A stretch of 47,560 nt of DNA from Caldanaerobius fijiensis DSM 17918 (GTDB lineage: Bacteria > Bacillota > Thermoanaerobacteria > Thermoanaerobacterales > Caldanaerobiaceae). Location: positions 1 to 47,560 of the forward strand of contig NZ_FQVH01000021.1 of the NCBI RefSeq assembly GCF_900129075.1. The letters run 5' to 3'. The position numbers were made by a program, and so were the translations under genes. The notes beneath the pieces are model-generated. The model saw only the letters and a list, made by a program, of their open reading frames with translations. It did no database searches and was not told the origin of the DNA. Shown one piece after another: positions 33,415 to 42,328 of this stretch. Every line of letters begins with the position of its first letter. The first letter of the stretch is position 1.

Positions 33415-33460
33415 TCTGATTAAAAGGCGAAAAACGATGTTATTAAACGAGGTGTAGTGT

Positions 33461-34975
33461 ATGGCACAAGAATATGTTTTAGAGATGCGCAATATTTCTA
33501 AGAGTTTTCCAGGAGTAAAAGCTCTGGACAATGTGACGTTGAAAATCAGACCAGGTACAGTTCATGCCCTTATGGGCGAGAATGGAGCCGGTAAGTCTAC
33601 ATTGATGAAATGCCTCTTTGGGATATATGTGCCTGATGCCGGTGAGGTGATTCTAGAAGGCAAGAAGGTTCAATTTCGAAATCCCCGGGAAGCGTTGGAC
33701 CATGGTATATCTATGATTCATCAAGAACTCAATCCTGTTCCATATAGAAGTGTTATGGAGAATATATGGCTGGGGAGATTTCCGGTCAGGCAAATTATGG
33801 GCGTTAAAGTGGTGGATCACAAAAAGATGTACAACGACACTAAGGCTTTGATGGAAGAACTTAAAATAGATATAAAGCCGGATACACTGGTGGCCAAGCT
33901 TTCTGTCTCTCAGATACAGATGATAGAAATAGCAAAGGCTATTTCCTGCAAAGCAAAAGTGATCGTTATGGATGAGCCCACATCCTCGTTAACCGAAAAT
34001 GAAGTAAAGCATTTATTTGAAATCATAAATAACCTGAGAAAACAGGGTATTGCTATTATATATATTTCTCACAAAATGGAGGAAATTTTGGAAATATCAG
34101 ATGAAGTCACTATCATGAGAGACGGTCAATACGTGGGTACATGGCCTGCAAGTCAGCTTTCTATCGATATGATTATATCGAAGATGGTGGGCCGCGATCT
34201 GACTAACCGGTTTCCTATTCGGCAAAATACTCCTGGCGATGTCATAATGAGGGTAGAAGATTTTACAGCTGCCGATCCCAAATCATTTAAGAATGTAACC
34301 TTTGAACTCAGGCGAGGGGAAATCCTGGGTATAGGAGGGCTTGTAGGAGCCCAGCGCACTGAGCTGGTAGAGGCCATATTTGGGTTGCGCAGTATATCCA
34401 GCGGAAAGATATTTATATCGGGAAAAGAGGTTAAAATTCGAAATCCCATTGATGCAAAGCGCCATGGTATAGCCCTGCTCACTGAAGATAGAAGAAATAC
34501 AGGTATATTTCCGGTTTTATCGGTAGAGGATAATGCTTTAATTTCCAGCATTGATAATTATATAGATTATAAGTTTGTCTTAAATCAAAGGCGTGCTATT
34601 AATGACATAAGGTCTTTTATAGATAGACTTCAGGTAAAAACTCCATCACTGAAAACCGCCATCCAGTTCCTGTCAGGTGGAAATCAGCAGAAGGTGATAT
34701 TTGCCAGATGGTTGTTGAATAACCCTGACATCCTGATCTTCGATGAGCCTACCAGGGGAATTGATGTGGGTGCAAAATATGAAATATACAAGATTATCGC
34801 TGATCTGGCTAAGCAGGGTAAAAGCATAATAATGATCTCTTCGGAAATGCCTGAACTTTTGGGCATGTCGGATAGGATAATGGTAATGTGTGCAGGCCGG
34901 GTAAGCGGTATAGTGGATGGTAGAGAGGCTACTCAGGAATTAATAATGAAGTATGCTACGCAATTTGTTGCATAG
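33461..34975 (+). CDS. mglA: Sugar ABC transporter ATP-binding protein (two nucleotide-binding domains)
   Basis: A 504-aa cytoplasmic ATPase of the MglA/RbsA type with fused domains. Domain 1 has Walker A GENGAGKSTLMKCLFG (38-53), signature SVSQIQMIEIAKAI and Walker B VIVMDEPTSSL. Domain 2 has a degenerate Walker A, GLVGAQRTELVEAIFG, the good signature FLSGGNQQKVIFARWL and Walker B ILIFDEPTRGIDVG. The altered P-loop in the second half is normal for this group, where only one site is fully active. It lies between mglB and mglC, with ribosome site GAGGTG ahead of ATG 33461. It powers uptake of the sugar captured by MglB. Confidence 0.95.
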   Translation: MAQEYVLEMRNISKSFPGVKALDNVTLKIRPGTVHALMGENGAGKSTLMKCLFGIYVPDAGEVILEGKKVQFRNPREALDHGISMIHQELNPVPYRSVMENIWLGRFPVRQIMGVKVVDHKKMYNDTKALMEELKIDIKPDTLVAKLSVSQIQMIEIAKAISCKAKVIVMDEPTSSLTENEVKHLFEIINNLRKQGIAIIYISHKMEEILEISDEVTIMRDGQYVGTWPASQLSIDMIISKMVGRDLTNRFPIRQNTPGDVIMRVEDFTAADPKSFKNVTFELRRGEILGIGGLVGAQRTELVEAIFGLRSISSGKIFISGKEVKIRNPIDAKRHGIALLTEDRRNTGIFPVLSVEDNALISSIDNYIDYKFVLNQRRAINDIRSFIDRLQVKTPSLKTAIQFLSGGNQQKVIFARWLLNNPDILIFDEPTRGIDVGAKYEIYKIIADLAKQGKSIIMISSEMPELLGMSDRIMVMCAGRVSGIVDGREATQELIMKYATQFVA

Positions 34976-34995
34976 ATGAGGAGGGTTTAATAAAA

Positions 34996-36000
34996 ATGAC
35001 AGATGCCGTATTAAAAAAAGAAAAAAGCTTTAGTTTGCGTGAATTTATGAACAAAAATGCGATTTATCTTGTGTTGTTGGGTTTAACTTTGGGAATAGGT
35101 TTATTGGATAATAATTTTCTTTCGCTGGCAAACCTGAGAAATGTTCTTATAATAGCGTCTGTGCGCGTTATCATCGCTTTAGGCGAAGGCGGCATTTTGA
35201 TTACACGAGGAGTTGATCTGTCTGCGGGACGTGTGGTGGGGCTTACCGCTTGTGTTGCGGCAAGTCTTCTTCAAAGACCAGACTATGCTTACAAGATGTT
35301 TAAAGCATTGCCTCATCTTCCTGTTTTTGTGCCAATTCTTCTGGTTATACTTTTAGGTTTGATTATAGGCATAATTAATGGTTCAATCACCGCTTATCTG
35401 AGAATACCGCCTTTTATTGCCACCCTTGGTATGACGGTAATAGTTTACGGTGCTGTTAGCATATACACCAATGCTCAGCCTATAGGTGGTCTGAGGGATG
35501 ATTTTACAAATCTCGCTTCAGGTTCTATATTTTTTATTCCCAATATAGTACTGATCGCTGCTATAGTAGCGTTATTGGTGTGGTTTATGTTAAATAAAAC
35601 CCGTCTGGGTAAATATATATACGCCATAGGCGGGAATCCCAATGCCGCTGAGGTATCTGGTGTTGACGTAAAACGCACCTTGATAATGGTTTATGGAATC
35701 GCAGGTGCTCTTTACGGTTTGGCTGGAGCGCTACTGGCGGCCAGAACCGGGGGAGCTACAAACAACTATGGTCTTATGTATGAGCTTGATGCCATAGCTG
35801 CTGCTACCATAGGAGGGGTATCTACTTCGGGCGGTATTGGAAAAGTCTCTGGCATCATTACAGGTGTTCTCATCTTTGAAGTGCTCAATAATGGCCTGGT
35901 TATATTAGGATTGTCCGCATATTGGCAGCAGATCGTAAAGGGAATTGTCATCATTGCGGCAATAGCTTTTGATATCCGTAAATACCTCGCCAAGAAATAG
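34996..36000 (+). CDS. mglC: Sugar ABC transporter permease
   Basis: A 334-aa membrane protein of the MglC/RbsC family with about 8-10 hydrophobic helices. Family landmarks are GEGGILITRGVDLSAGRVVG, RIPPFIATLGMTVIVYG, YAIGGNPNAAEVSGVDVKR and ELDAIAAATIGGVSTSGGIG. Length is normal. ATG 34996 follows GAGGAGG, 20 bases after mglA. It completes the mglBAC operon, which is closed by the terminator at 36031. Confidence 0.95.
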   Translation: MTDAVLKKEKSFSLREFMNKNAIYLVLLGLTLGIGLLDNNFLSLANLRNVLIIASVRVIIALGEGGILITRGVDLSAGRVVGLTACVAASLLQRPDYAYKMFKALPHLPVFVPILLVILLGLIIGIINGSITAYLRIPPFIATLGMTVIVYGAVSIYTNAQPIGGLRDDFTNLASGSIFFIPNIVLIAAIVALLVWFMLNKTRLGKYIYAIGGNPNAAEVSGVDVKRTLIMVYGIAGALYGLAGALLAARTGGATNNYGLMYELDAIAAATIGGVSTSGGIGKVSGIITGVLIFEVLNNGLVILGLSAYWQQIVKGIVIIAAIAFDIRKYLAKK

Positions 36001-36030
36001 TAAGAGATAGTATGTTTTTAAAATTCTATA

Positions 36031-36085
36031 AAATAAAAGGTCTTCATCTTTTATCCATGTAAAAGGTGAAGGCCTTTTATTTTTA
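36031..36085 (+). terminator. Strong terminator of the mgl operon
   Basis: AAATAAAAGG-TCTTCATCTTTT (36031-36052) pairs with AAAAGGTGAAGGCCTTTTATTT (36061-36082) with minor mismatches, then TTTAT. Confidence 0.92.
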
Positions 36086-36118
36086 TATGCGGTGGTCTTA
36101 GGGTATATACAAAATACA

Positions 36119-36148
36119 TTGACAGCGTTTTAAATAATAGAGTAAAAT
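36119..36148 (+). promoter_or_regulatory. Promoter of the GH2 glycosidase gene
   Basis: TTGACA (36119-36124) and TAAAAT (36143-36148) with an 18-base spacer. The sequence overlapping and after the -35 (TTGACAGCGTTTTAA) resembles a catabolite-response element with two mismatches, which is too weak to call. Confidence 0.7.
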
Positions 36149-36199
36149 AAGAGAGAAATTTTAAGAAATACGTTAACAAAATGAAAGCAGAGGGGGATT

Positions 36200-37951
36200 A
36201 TGATGTCGATTCAGGGCAGTAAAGAAAATGTTATACCGAGACCTGAATACCCCAGGCCGCAGATGGTGAGGGATTCATGGATTAATTTAAACGGTATCTG
36301 GGAGTTTGAGATCGATCATGGAAAAAGCGGCAGAGCTAGAAAAATATACGAGAGAAAATTGGAGAGCAAGATACTGGTACCTTTTTGCCCTGAGAGCAAG
36401 CTATCAGGGATAGAGTACAAGGATTTTATGGCAGCGGTATGGTATAAGAGAGAATTTGATATACCTGATGAATGGATGGGTAAAAGGGTACTTATTCATT
36501 TTGGAGCTGTAGACTATGAAACGGAAGTATGGATTAATGGCGTCTCTGCAGGAAAACACCGTGGTGGGTATACGTCTTTTTCCTTTGATATAACAGGTCT
36601 TATAAAACCAGGCACCAATGTGGTAGTGGTTTGTGCGGAAGACGATGTGCGCTCGGGGCTTCAGCCTAAAGGTAAGCAGAGCAGCGAGTATTACTCTCAT
36701 GGCTGTGATTATACCAGGACGACGGGTATCTGGCAGACGGTATGGCTTGAGTGTGTGCCTCAGGAGTATATATCCTCGTTTAAGATTATACCCGATCCAG
36801 AGAATGAATGCGTATACATAGAAACGTATTTTGAAGGCGATACAGATGGGTATACCATAGAAGGTACAGCTCTTTACGATGGCAAGAAAGTAGGCTATGA
36901 AAAGGTATCTATAGGAGGAAAAACGGCCAGATTTTGCATAAAGCTGTCGGAGATACATCTGTGGGAGCCGGGTAGTCCCGAACTCTATGATCTGGAGCTG
37001 GTGCTTTGCAAAGATGAGGAGCCGGTTGACTCCGTAAAAAGCTATTTTGGGCTTAGAAGCGTTATTTTAGGCAAAAATGCGATTTTAATAAATGGTAAAC
37101 CTGTTTTTCAGAGACTGGTTTTAGATCAGGGTTTTTATCCCGATGGTATATATACGGCGCCCAGCGATGAGGATTTAAAGAGAGATATAGAGATATCCAT
37201 GGAACTTGGTTTCAATGGAGCGAGATTGCATCAGAAGGTCTTTGAACCGAGATTTTTGTATTGGGCTGATAAGCTGGGCTACCTGGTCTGGGGCGAATAC
37301 GGCAGCTGGGGGCTAAATATAACGACACCCATGGGCTTAGAGAGGTTTTTGCCTGAGTGGCTTGAAGCGGTGGAAAGGGACTTTAACCATCCGTCGATTA
37401 TCGGTTGGTGTCCGTTTAATGAAACATGGGACCTGAACGGGACCAGGCAGGATGATGAAGTGCTGCGAATCGTGTACAATGTGACAAAAGCCATTGATAA
37501 GACCAGGCCTGTTATAGATACCAGTGGCAACTTCCATGTGGCAACGGATGTTTTTGACATACACGACTATGAGCAGAATCCAGAGGTGTTTAGGGCAAAG
37601 TTTGAACCCATGAAAAATGGAGGGGAAGTCTATGTTACATTCCCTGATAGACAAAAGTATCAAGGCCAGCCGTATTTTGTAAGCGAATACGGCGGTATAT
37701 GGTGGAGCCCGGGAAATGATAAGGGTTGGGGTTATGGGCAGAGGCCTGCCAGTGAGCAGGAGTTTATGGAAAGGTACAAAGGGTTGACAGAGGCCTTGCT
37801 GAGCAATCCTGCCATCTGTGGTTTCTGCTATACTCAGCTCTATGATATAGAACAGGAAGTAAATGGTTTATACACATACGACAGAAAGCCTAAATTTGAT
37901 GTAAAAGCGATTTATGCTATAAACAGCCAGAAGGCAGCTATAGAGGAGTAG
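36200..37951 (+). CDS. GH2-family glycoside hydrolase (beta-galactosidase/beta-glucuronidase type)
   Basis: A 583-aa cytoplasmic enzyme. Domain order is the GH2 sugar-binding jelly roll (VPFCPESKLSG, WYKREFDIP, FGAVDYETEVWINGV, HRGGYTSFSFDIT), the immunoglobulin-like middle, and the TIM barrel. The acid/base Glu408 lies in WCPFNETW and the nucleophile Glu496 in YFVSEYGGIWW. It is shorter than LacZ and lacks the C-terminal domains, as do many members acting on short oligosaccharides. ATG 36200 and ATG 36203 are equivalent, with AGAGGGGG upstream. It follows mglBAC but has its own promoter and is preceded by a terminator. Beta-galactosidase would suit the galactose transporter, but the substrate is not proven. 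Confidence 0.9.
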   Translation: MMSIQGSKENVIPRPEYPRPQMVRDSWINLNGIWEFEIDHGKSGRARKIYERKLESKILVPFCPESKLSGIEYKDFMAAVWYKREFDIPDEWMGKRVLIHFGAVDYETEVWINGVSAGKHRGGYTSFSFDITGLIKPGTNVVVVCAEDDVRSGLQPKGKQSSEYYSHGCDYTRTTGIWQTVWLECVPQEYISSFKIIPDPENECVYIETYFEGDTDGYTIEGTALYDGKKVGYEKVSIGGKTARFCIKLSEIHLWEPGSPELYDLELVLCKDEEPVDSVKSYFGLRSVILGKNAILINGKPVFQRLVLDQGFYPDGIYTAPSDEDLKRDIEISMELGFNGARLHQKVFEPRFLYWADKLGYLVWGEYGSWGLNITTPMGLERFLPEWLEAVERDFNHPSIIGWCPFNETWDLNGTRQDDEVLRIVYNVTKAIDKTRPVIDTSGNFHVATDVFDIHDYEQNPEVFRAKFEPMKNGGEVYVTFPDRQKYQGQPYFVSEYGGIWWSPGNDKGWGYGQRPASEQEFMERYKGLTEALLSNPAICGFCYTQLYDIEQEVNGLYTYDRKPKFDVKAIYAINSQKAAIEE

Positions 37952-37975
37952 AGCCTTATGATGCTATAAAATTTC

Positions 37976-38005
37976 CTGGCAAAGCCGCGGATGTTGTGAT
38001 ATAAT
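37976..38005 (+). promoter_or_regulatory. Extended -10 promoter of the aromatic operon
   Basis: TGATATAAT at 37997-38005 is an extended -10 box; CTGGCA at 37976-37981 is an 18-base-spaced -35. The leader to the start codon is about 110 bases and shows no riboswitch I recognise. Confidence 0.55.
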
Positions 38006-38121
38006 TTATTTATCATGTGACGAGATATCGTGATAAGACGGTGTTTTCGTAGCATGGTAGTACGGTTGGTTATATTAATTTAGTTTTGTTCTATTGTAGG
38101 ATGGTAGAGGAGGAATGTTTT

Positions 38122-39141
38122 ATGATTATTTTGATGAAGCCAGATTACTCAGAAAAAGATCTGGAAAATGTATGTGAGTTTTTGGCCAGGAAGGGTTTGA
38201 ACTACCACATATCCAAAGGCACCGAGAGGACTATAGTAGGCATTATAGGAGACAAGAAAGTCCTTGAAGGGTATCCTGTTGAGCTGCTGCCAGGAGTAGA
38301 AAAGGCCGTTCCGATCGTTGAGCCCTATAAGCTGGTGAACAGGAGCTTTAAGCCACAGCCTACTGTTGTGGATGTGGACGGCGTTAAAATCGGAGGAGAT
38401 GATATAGTGCTGATTGCCGGTCCCTGTGCTGTAGAGAGCAGGGAGCAGCTCATGATTACTGCAAGGGCGGTTAAAGATGCTGGTGCCAGGATGTTGCGGG
38501 GAGGCGTATTTAAGCCCAGGACATCTCCATATTCCTTTCAAGGTTTGCAATGGGAAGGCCTTGAGTACATGGTTGAGGCCAGAGAAGAATTAGGCCTTAA
38601 AATAGTTACAGAGGTTGTCAATACGCAGGACGTGGAGCGAGTGGCTGAAAAAGTAGATATGCTCCAGATTGGTGCTCGCAACATGCAGAACTTTCAACTA
38701 CTCCGTGAGGTCGGCAAGAGCGGAAAACCGGTTCTCTTGAAAAGAGGGCTTGCATCTACTATAGAGGAGTGGCTAAATGCTGCCGAGTATATCATGGCGG
38801 AAGGGAACCCTAATGTTGTGCTATGCGAAAGGGGTATAAGGACCTTTGAGACGTATACCAGGAACACGCTGGATTTAAGTGCTGTGCCGGTTATAAAGTC
38901 CAAGAGCCATTTACCTATCATTGTGGACCCCAGCCATGGCACAGGCAGGCGGGATCTTATAAAACCCATGGCAATGGCGGCCATTGCGGCAGGTGCTGAT
39001 GGTCTTATAATCGAGGTTCACCCTGATCCTAAATCGGCTTTGTCCGACGGCCCTCAGTCTTTAAAACCCGATGAGTTTGACGATCTGGTCAAGAGCATAT
39101 CAAAAATCGCTGAGGTCCTGGGAAGAAGGATCAGCCTATGA
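38122..39141 (+). CDS. aroF: 3-deoxy-7-phosphoheptulonate (DAHP) synthase
   Basis: A 339-aa enzyme condensing phosphoenolpyruvate with erythrose-4-phosphate, the first step of aromatic synthesis. A short N-terminal ferredoxin-like (ACT-type) regulatory domain, starting [20 protein letters not shown], is followed by the class I beta barrel: [56 protein letters not shown] and [14 protein letters not shown]. The N-terminal domain predicts feedback control, probably by tyrosine or prephenate. ATG 38122 has AGAGGAGGA upstream; ATG 38086 is in the leader. It overlaps tyrA by 4 bases (ATGA). Confidence 0.96.
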   Translation: MIILMKPDYSEKDLENVCEFLARKGLNYHISKGTERTIVGIIGDKKVLEGYPVELLPGVEKAVPIVEPYKLVNRSFKPQPTVVDVDGVKIGGDDIVLIAGPCAVESREQLMITARAVKDAGARMLRGGVFKPRTSPYSFQGLQWEGLEYMVEAREELGLKIVTEVVNTQDVERVAEKVDMLQIGARNMQNFQLLREVGKSGKPVLLKRGLASTIEEWLNAAEYIMAEGNPNVVLCERGIRTFETYTRNTLDLSAVPVIKSKSHLPIIVDPSHGTGRRDLIKPMAMAAIAAGADGLIIEVHPDPKSALSDGPQSLKPDEFDDLVKSISKIAEVLGRRISL

Positions 39142-39992
39142 ATATAGGAATAATAGGTTTGGGCCTCATAGGAGGCTCGCTGGCAAAAGCTATAAAAGCC
39201 CATACAGATCACCATGTATGGGCTTTGGATATAAATGTAGAGAGCCTGAAAGAAGCCCTGGCAGAGGGTGCAATTGACGAGTACAGGCTATCGCTGGGGG
39301 ATTCCGGCCAGACTATTGCTGCTGATGTGGTATTTGTGTGTACCCCTGTGAATGCGGTTTATAACACGGTTAAAGCTGTAGCGGAGAGGGTAAGGCCCGG
39401 TACGGTCATAACAGATGTGTGCAGTGTAAAAGGAGAAGAGTTGAGGCGGGTAAGCAGCGAGATACCCGATGATGTATACTTTATATCCGGTCATCCTATG
39501 GCAGGATTAGAAAAAGGAGGCTATAACAATAGCAGCAAGGACTTGCTAAAGGGTTGCACATATCTTTTGTTGCCTGACGGTGCACCGGATGAAAAGGTTG
39601 AAATGCTCATATCCCTTGTTTCTGCAATAGGGGCGAGGCCGTTGTTGATAGATCCTGATTATCACGATGTGGCAGTGGCTGTAATAAGCCATATGCCCCA
39701 TGTCATATCTGCAGCTTTATTAAATCTTACGATGGACAACGACAAAAAAGGGATATTAAAGGAGATAGCAGCGGGAAGCTTTAGAGACCTGACCAGGATA
39801 TCTTCTTCATCTCCGGAAATGTGGAAGGACGTATGCCTTCGCAATAAAAAAGAAATTGCCAGGGCTATAAAGATGTTTGAAGATACATTGGAACACTTTA
39901 GAGCCATGTTAGAAGAAGAGAAGGAAGAGGATTTAGCCGAGTTTTTTTTAAACGCAAAAAATTATCGTGAGAGGGTTATATCATGCAGATAA
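39138..39992 (+). CDS. tyrA: Prephenate dehydrogenase
   Basis: A 284-aa NAD(P)-dependent enzyme converting prephenate to 4-hydroxyphenylpyruvate on the tyrosine branch. It starts with the dinucleotide-binding motif [55 protein letters not shown] (substrate-binding His) and [16 protein letters not shown] are family marks. There is no fused ACT or chorismate mutase domain. It overlaps aroF (4 bases) and aroA (10 bases), indicating tight translational coupling. Confidence 0.95.
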   Translation: MNIGIIGLGLIGGSLAKAIKAHTDHHVWALDINVESLKEALAEGAIDEYRLSLGDSGQTIAADVVFVCTPVNAVYNTVKAVAERVRPGTVITDVCSVKGEELRRVSSEIPDDVYFISGHPMAGLEKGGYNNSSKDLLKGCTYLLLPDGAPDEKVEMLISLVSAIGARPLLIDPDYHDVAVAVISHMPHVISAALLNLTMDNDKKGILKEIAAGSFRDLTRISSSSPEMWKDVCLRNKKEIARAIKMFEDTLEHFRAMLEEEKEEDLAEFFLNAKNYRERVISCR

Positions 39993-41272
39993 AGGGTGAT
40001 TGCAAAGGATTATACGGGAGTGTGGTAGTTCCTGGCGACAAATCTATTTCACATAGGGCAATTATGCTAGGGGCTCTTGCTGATGGAGATACGGTGGTGT
40101 ACAATTTTTTAAGAGGTCAGGATTGCTTGTCTACCATATCTTGTTTTAGAAAGCTGGGAATAGATATAGAGGAATTTGATGAGAGGATCGTGGTACACGG
40201 AAAAGGCCTCAAAGGGCTTAGAAAGCCTGAAGACATTCTTTATGTAGGCAATTCTGGTACCACCATAAGGATAATGATGGGCATCCTCTCGGGACAAACC
40301 TTTGACTGCGTGCTGGACGGGGATGATTCTATAAGGAAAAGGCCTATGGATAGGGTTATAAAGCCTTTGAGGCAGATGGGAGCGGTGATTGATGGCAGAG
40401 ACGGTGGTTTTCCTCCTATAACAGTAAAAGGTTCTGTACTAAAGGGTATCAATTATCAAATGCCCATAGCCAGCGCACAGGTGAAATCCTCTATTCTCAT
40501 GGCGTCTTTGTACGCCGAAGGAGAGACGGTCATTTATGAGCCGGTAAAATCCAGAGATCACACCGAGATAATGCTGTCATATTTTGGAGGAGATGTGACC
40601 ATATCGGGAAACATCATCGTTTCACGCCCTGTAAACCGTCTCCAACCGCAAATCGTGGATGTTGCAGGAGATATATCATCGGCAGCCTATTTTATAGTAG
40701 CGGGTCTTATAGTACCTGATTCAGAGATCCTGATAAAGGGTGTAGGGGTAAATCCCACCAGGACAGGTATAATTGATGCCCTTTTGAATATGGGCGCTGA
40801 TATAGAGATAATAAATAAGAGGATAGTGAGCAGCGAACCCGTAGCTGATATACGGGTGAGGACCAGCTGCTTACATGGCATTACCATATCCGGCGATATA
40901 ATACCCAGAATGATAGATGAAATACCTATTTTCTGCGTTGCTGCTGCTATGGCCGAAGGAATTACTGTGATAAAAGATGCATCAGAACTAAGAGTTAAAG
41001 AGAGCGACAGGATTTATACGATATCCCGGGGCCTCAGAGCATTGGGTGCTGATGTTCGAGAAACCCATGACGGCATGGTTATATATGGCAGGCCTCAGAA
41101 TGGTTTTAATGCTTCGACGGTAAAGAGCTTTAAAGACCATCGAGTAGCCATGTCCATGGCAATAGCGGCTCTTGTTGCAAAAGGAGAGACCACCATTGAA
41201 GACTTTGAATGCGTTGATATTTCATTTCCTGGCTTTATAGAAATACTAAATGGTATAAGGAGAGATATATAA
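39983..41272 (+). CDS. aroA: 3-phosphoshikimate 1-carboxyvinyltransferase (EPSP synthase)
   Basis: A 429-aa enzyme adding enolpyruvate to shikimate-3-phosphate. Signatures in order are VPGDKSISHRAIMLGALADG (13-33), VGNSGTTIRIMMGIL (the PEP-site loop), RKRPMDRVIKPLRQMG, ASAQVKSSILMASLYA, IPRMIDEIPIFCVAAAMAEG (catalytic Asp and Glu) and RVKESDRI. All catalytic residues that I can check are present, so it should be active. It overlaps tyrA by 10 bases, and the CsoR gene begins directly at its stop. Confidence 0.96.
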   Translation: MQIKGDCKGLYGSVVVPGDKSISHRAIMLGALADGDTVVYNFLRGQDCLSTISCFRKLGIDIEEFDERIVVHGKGLKGLRKPEDILYVGNSGTTIRIMMGILSGQTFDCVLDGDDSIRKRPMDRVIKPLRQMGAVIDGRDGGFPPITVKGSVLKGINYQMPIASAQVKSSILMASLYAEGETVIYEPVKSRDHTEIMLSYFGGDVTISGNIIVSRPVNRLQPQIVDVAGDISSAAYFIVAGLIVPDSEILIKGVGVNPTRTGIIDALLNMGADIEIINKRIVSSEPVADIRVRTSCLHGITISGDIIPRMIDEIPIFCVAAAMAEGITVIKDASELRVKESDRIYTISRGLRALGADVRETHDGMVIYGRPQNGFNASTVKSFKDHRVAMSMAIAALVAKGETTIEDFECVDISFPGFIEILNGIRRDI

Positions 41273-41539
41273 ATGGCTCATGATATGAAAAAAGATATTA
41301 TATTTCGGCTAAGAACTATAAAAGGGCATATTGATGGTATTGAAAAGATGGTAGAGGAAGGCAAGACCTGCGATGAAATCCTGCTACAAATAGCCGCTAT
41401 AAAGTCGTCCATAGAAAAAGTAGGTTATTCAATTCTAGAAAATCACGCCAATGAATGCCTTATAAATATGGAAAAGCAGGGCGTTAACGTTGACGAGGTC
41501 AATAAAGTAATACGGTCGATATTAAAATTTGTGAAATGA
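41273..41539 (+). CDS. CsoR-family metal- or sulfur-sensing repressor
   Basis: An 88-aa all-helical repressor of the CsoR/RcnR/CstR family. It contains RLRTIKGHIDGIEKMVEEGK, then TCDEILLQIAAIKSSIEKVG with the first Cys, and LENHANECLINM with His and the second Cys. Cys-His-Cys is the copper(I) ligand set of CsoR, while CstR sulfide sensors lack the His, so copper is the better guess. The gene starts immediately after the aroA stop and overlaps the SDR gene by 4 bases. No copper pump or chaperone gene is nearby, which is unusual; its target may be elsewhere. Confidence 0.92.
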   Translation: MAHDMKKDIIFRLRTIKGHIDGIEKMVEEGKTCDEILLQIAAIKSSIEKVGYSILENHANECLINMEKQGVNVDEVNKVIRSILKFVK

Positions 41540-42276
41540 GACTTAAAGGGAAAACAGCCATAGTTACAGGTGCTTCCAGAGGGATAGGAAGAGCTATGGC
41601 CTATAAAATGGCCATGGAAGGGGCAAGGGTTCTGGTCAATTATAATAAATCAAGGGATGAAGCTATAGACCTTGTCCACGAGATAAGAAATAAAGGCGGC
41701 TATGCTATAGCTTTTGGAGCGGATGTCAGGGATAGAAAGATGGTCAGAGAAATGGTCAAAGTAGCCAGGGTCAACCTGGGGAAAATTGATATAGTTGTAA
41801 ACAATGCAGGTGTTGCCTGCTATGCCCTTTTTACTGACATGACAGACGACCAATGGAGAGAAGTCATAGATACCCATGTGACAGGGACATACAATGTATT
41901 AAAAGAGGTCTTGCCGTATATGGTATCAGAGAAAGCTGGGTGCATCATAAACATTTCTTCCATATGGGGTATTTCTGGCGCGGCGATGGAAGTTGCTTAT
42001 TCTGCTGCCAAAGGAGCTATAATAGCCATGACGAAAGCATTGGCCAAGGAGCTTGGTCCCAGCGGCATAAGGGTGAATGCTATCGCTCCGGGTATTATAA
42101 AGACGGATATGTTAAATGATTTTAGCGATGATGAACTGAAAGAGATTTGCCTTAATATACCTGCAAAGAGGCTGGGTAACCCCGATGACGTAGCTAATTT
42201 AGCCGTTTACCTTGCTTCTGACCAAGCTCGTTATATAACAGGGCAGATATTGACGGTGGATGGAGGATATTTATAA
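41536..42276 (+). CDS. Short-chain dehydrogenase/reductase (FabG-like)
   Basis: A 246-aa NAD(P)-dependent oxidoreductase. Cofactor motif TGASRGIG (11-18), DVVVNNAGV-type segment IDIVVNNAGVACYALFTDM, catalytic Ser in IINISSIWGISGAA, Tyr and Lys in AYSAAKGAIIAM, and LTVDGGYL at the end. It resembles 3-oxoacyl-ACP reductase, but no other fatty-acid gene is near, so another carbonyl substrate is possible. It overlaps the CsoR gene by 4 bases (ATGA) without its own strong ribosome site, indicating translation by coupling. It ends the aromatic operon, and a terminator follows. Confidence 0.92.
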   Translation: MRLKGKTAIVTGASRGIGRAMAYKMAMEGARVLVNYNKSRDEAIDLVHEIRNKGGYAIAFGADVRDRKMVREMVKVARVNLGKIDIVVNNAGVACYALFTDMTDDQWREVIDTHVTGTYNVLKEVLPYMVSEKAGCIINISSIWGISGAAMEVAYSAAKGAIIAMTKALAKELGPSGIRVNAIAPGIIKTDMLNDFSDDELKEICLNIPAKRLGNPDDVANLAVYLASDQARYITGQILTVDGGYL

Positions 42277-42277
42277 A

Positions 42278-42325
42278 TGAACCCCCTTCAACCATGTTAT
42301 GAAGTGGATTGAAGGGGGTTTTCAT
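42278..42325. terminator. Bidirectional terminator between converging genes
   Basis: AACCCCCTTCAA (42280-42291) pairs with TTGAAGGGGGTT (42309-42320), with T residues after it on the plus strand and AT-rich sequence on the other. It serves the SDR gene and the decarboxylase gene. Confidence 0.92.
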
Positions 42326-42328
42326 TTG

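Noticed and set aside
36119-36134. Catabolite-response element over the -35 of the GH2 promoter
   Set aside because: TTGACAGCGTTTTAA has two mismatches to the consensus at positions that matter, so it is not called.
37952-38121. Riboswitch or T-box leader ahead of aroF
   Set aside because: No T-box sequence, tandem stem set or terminator was found in the 170-base gap.
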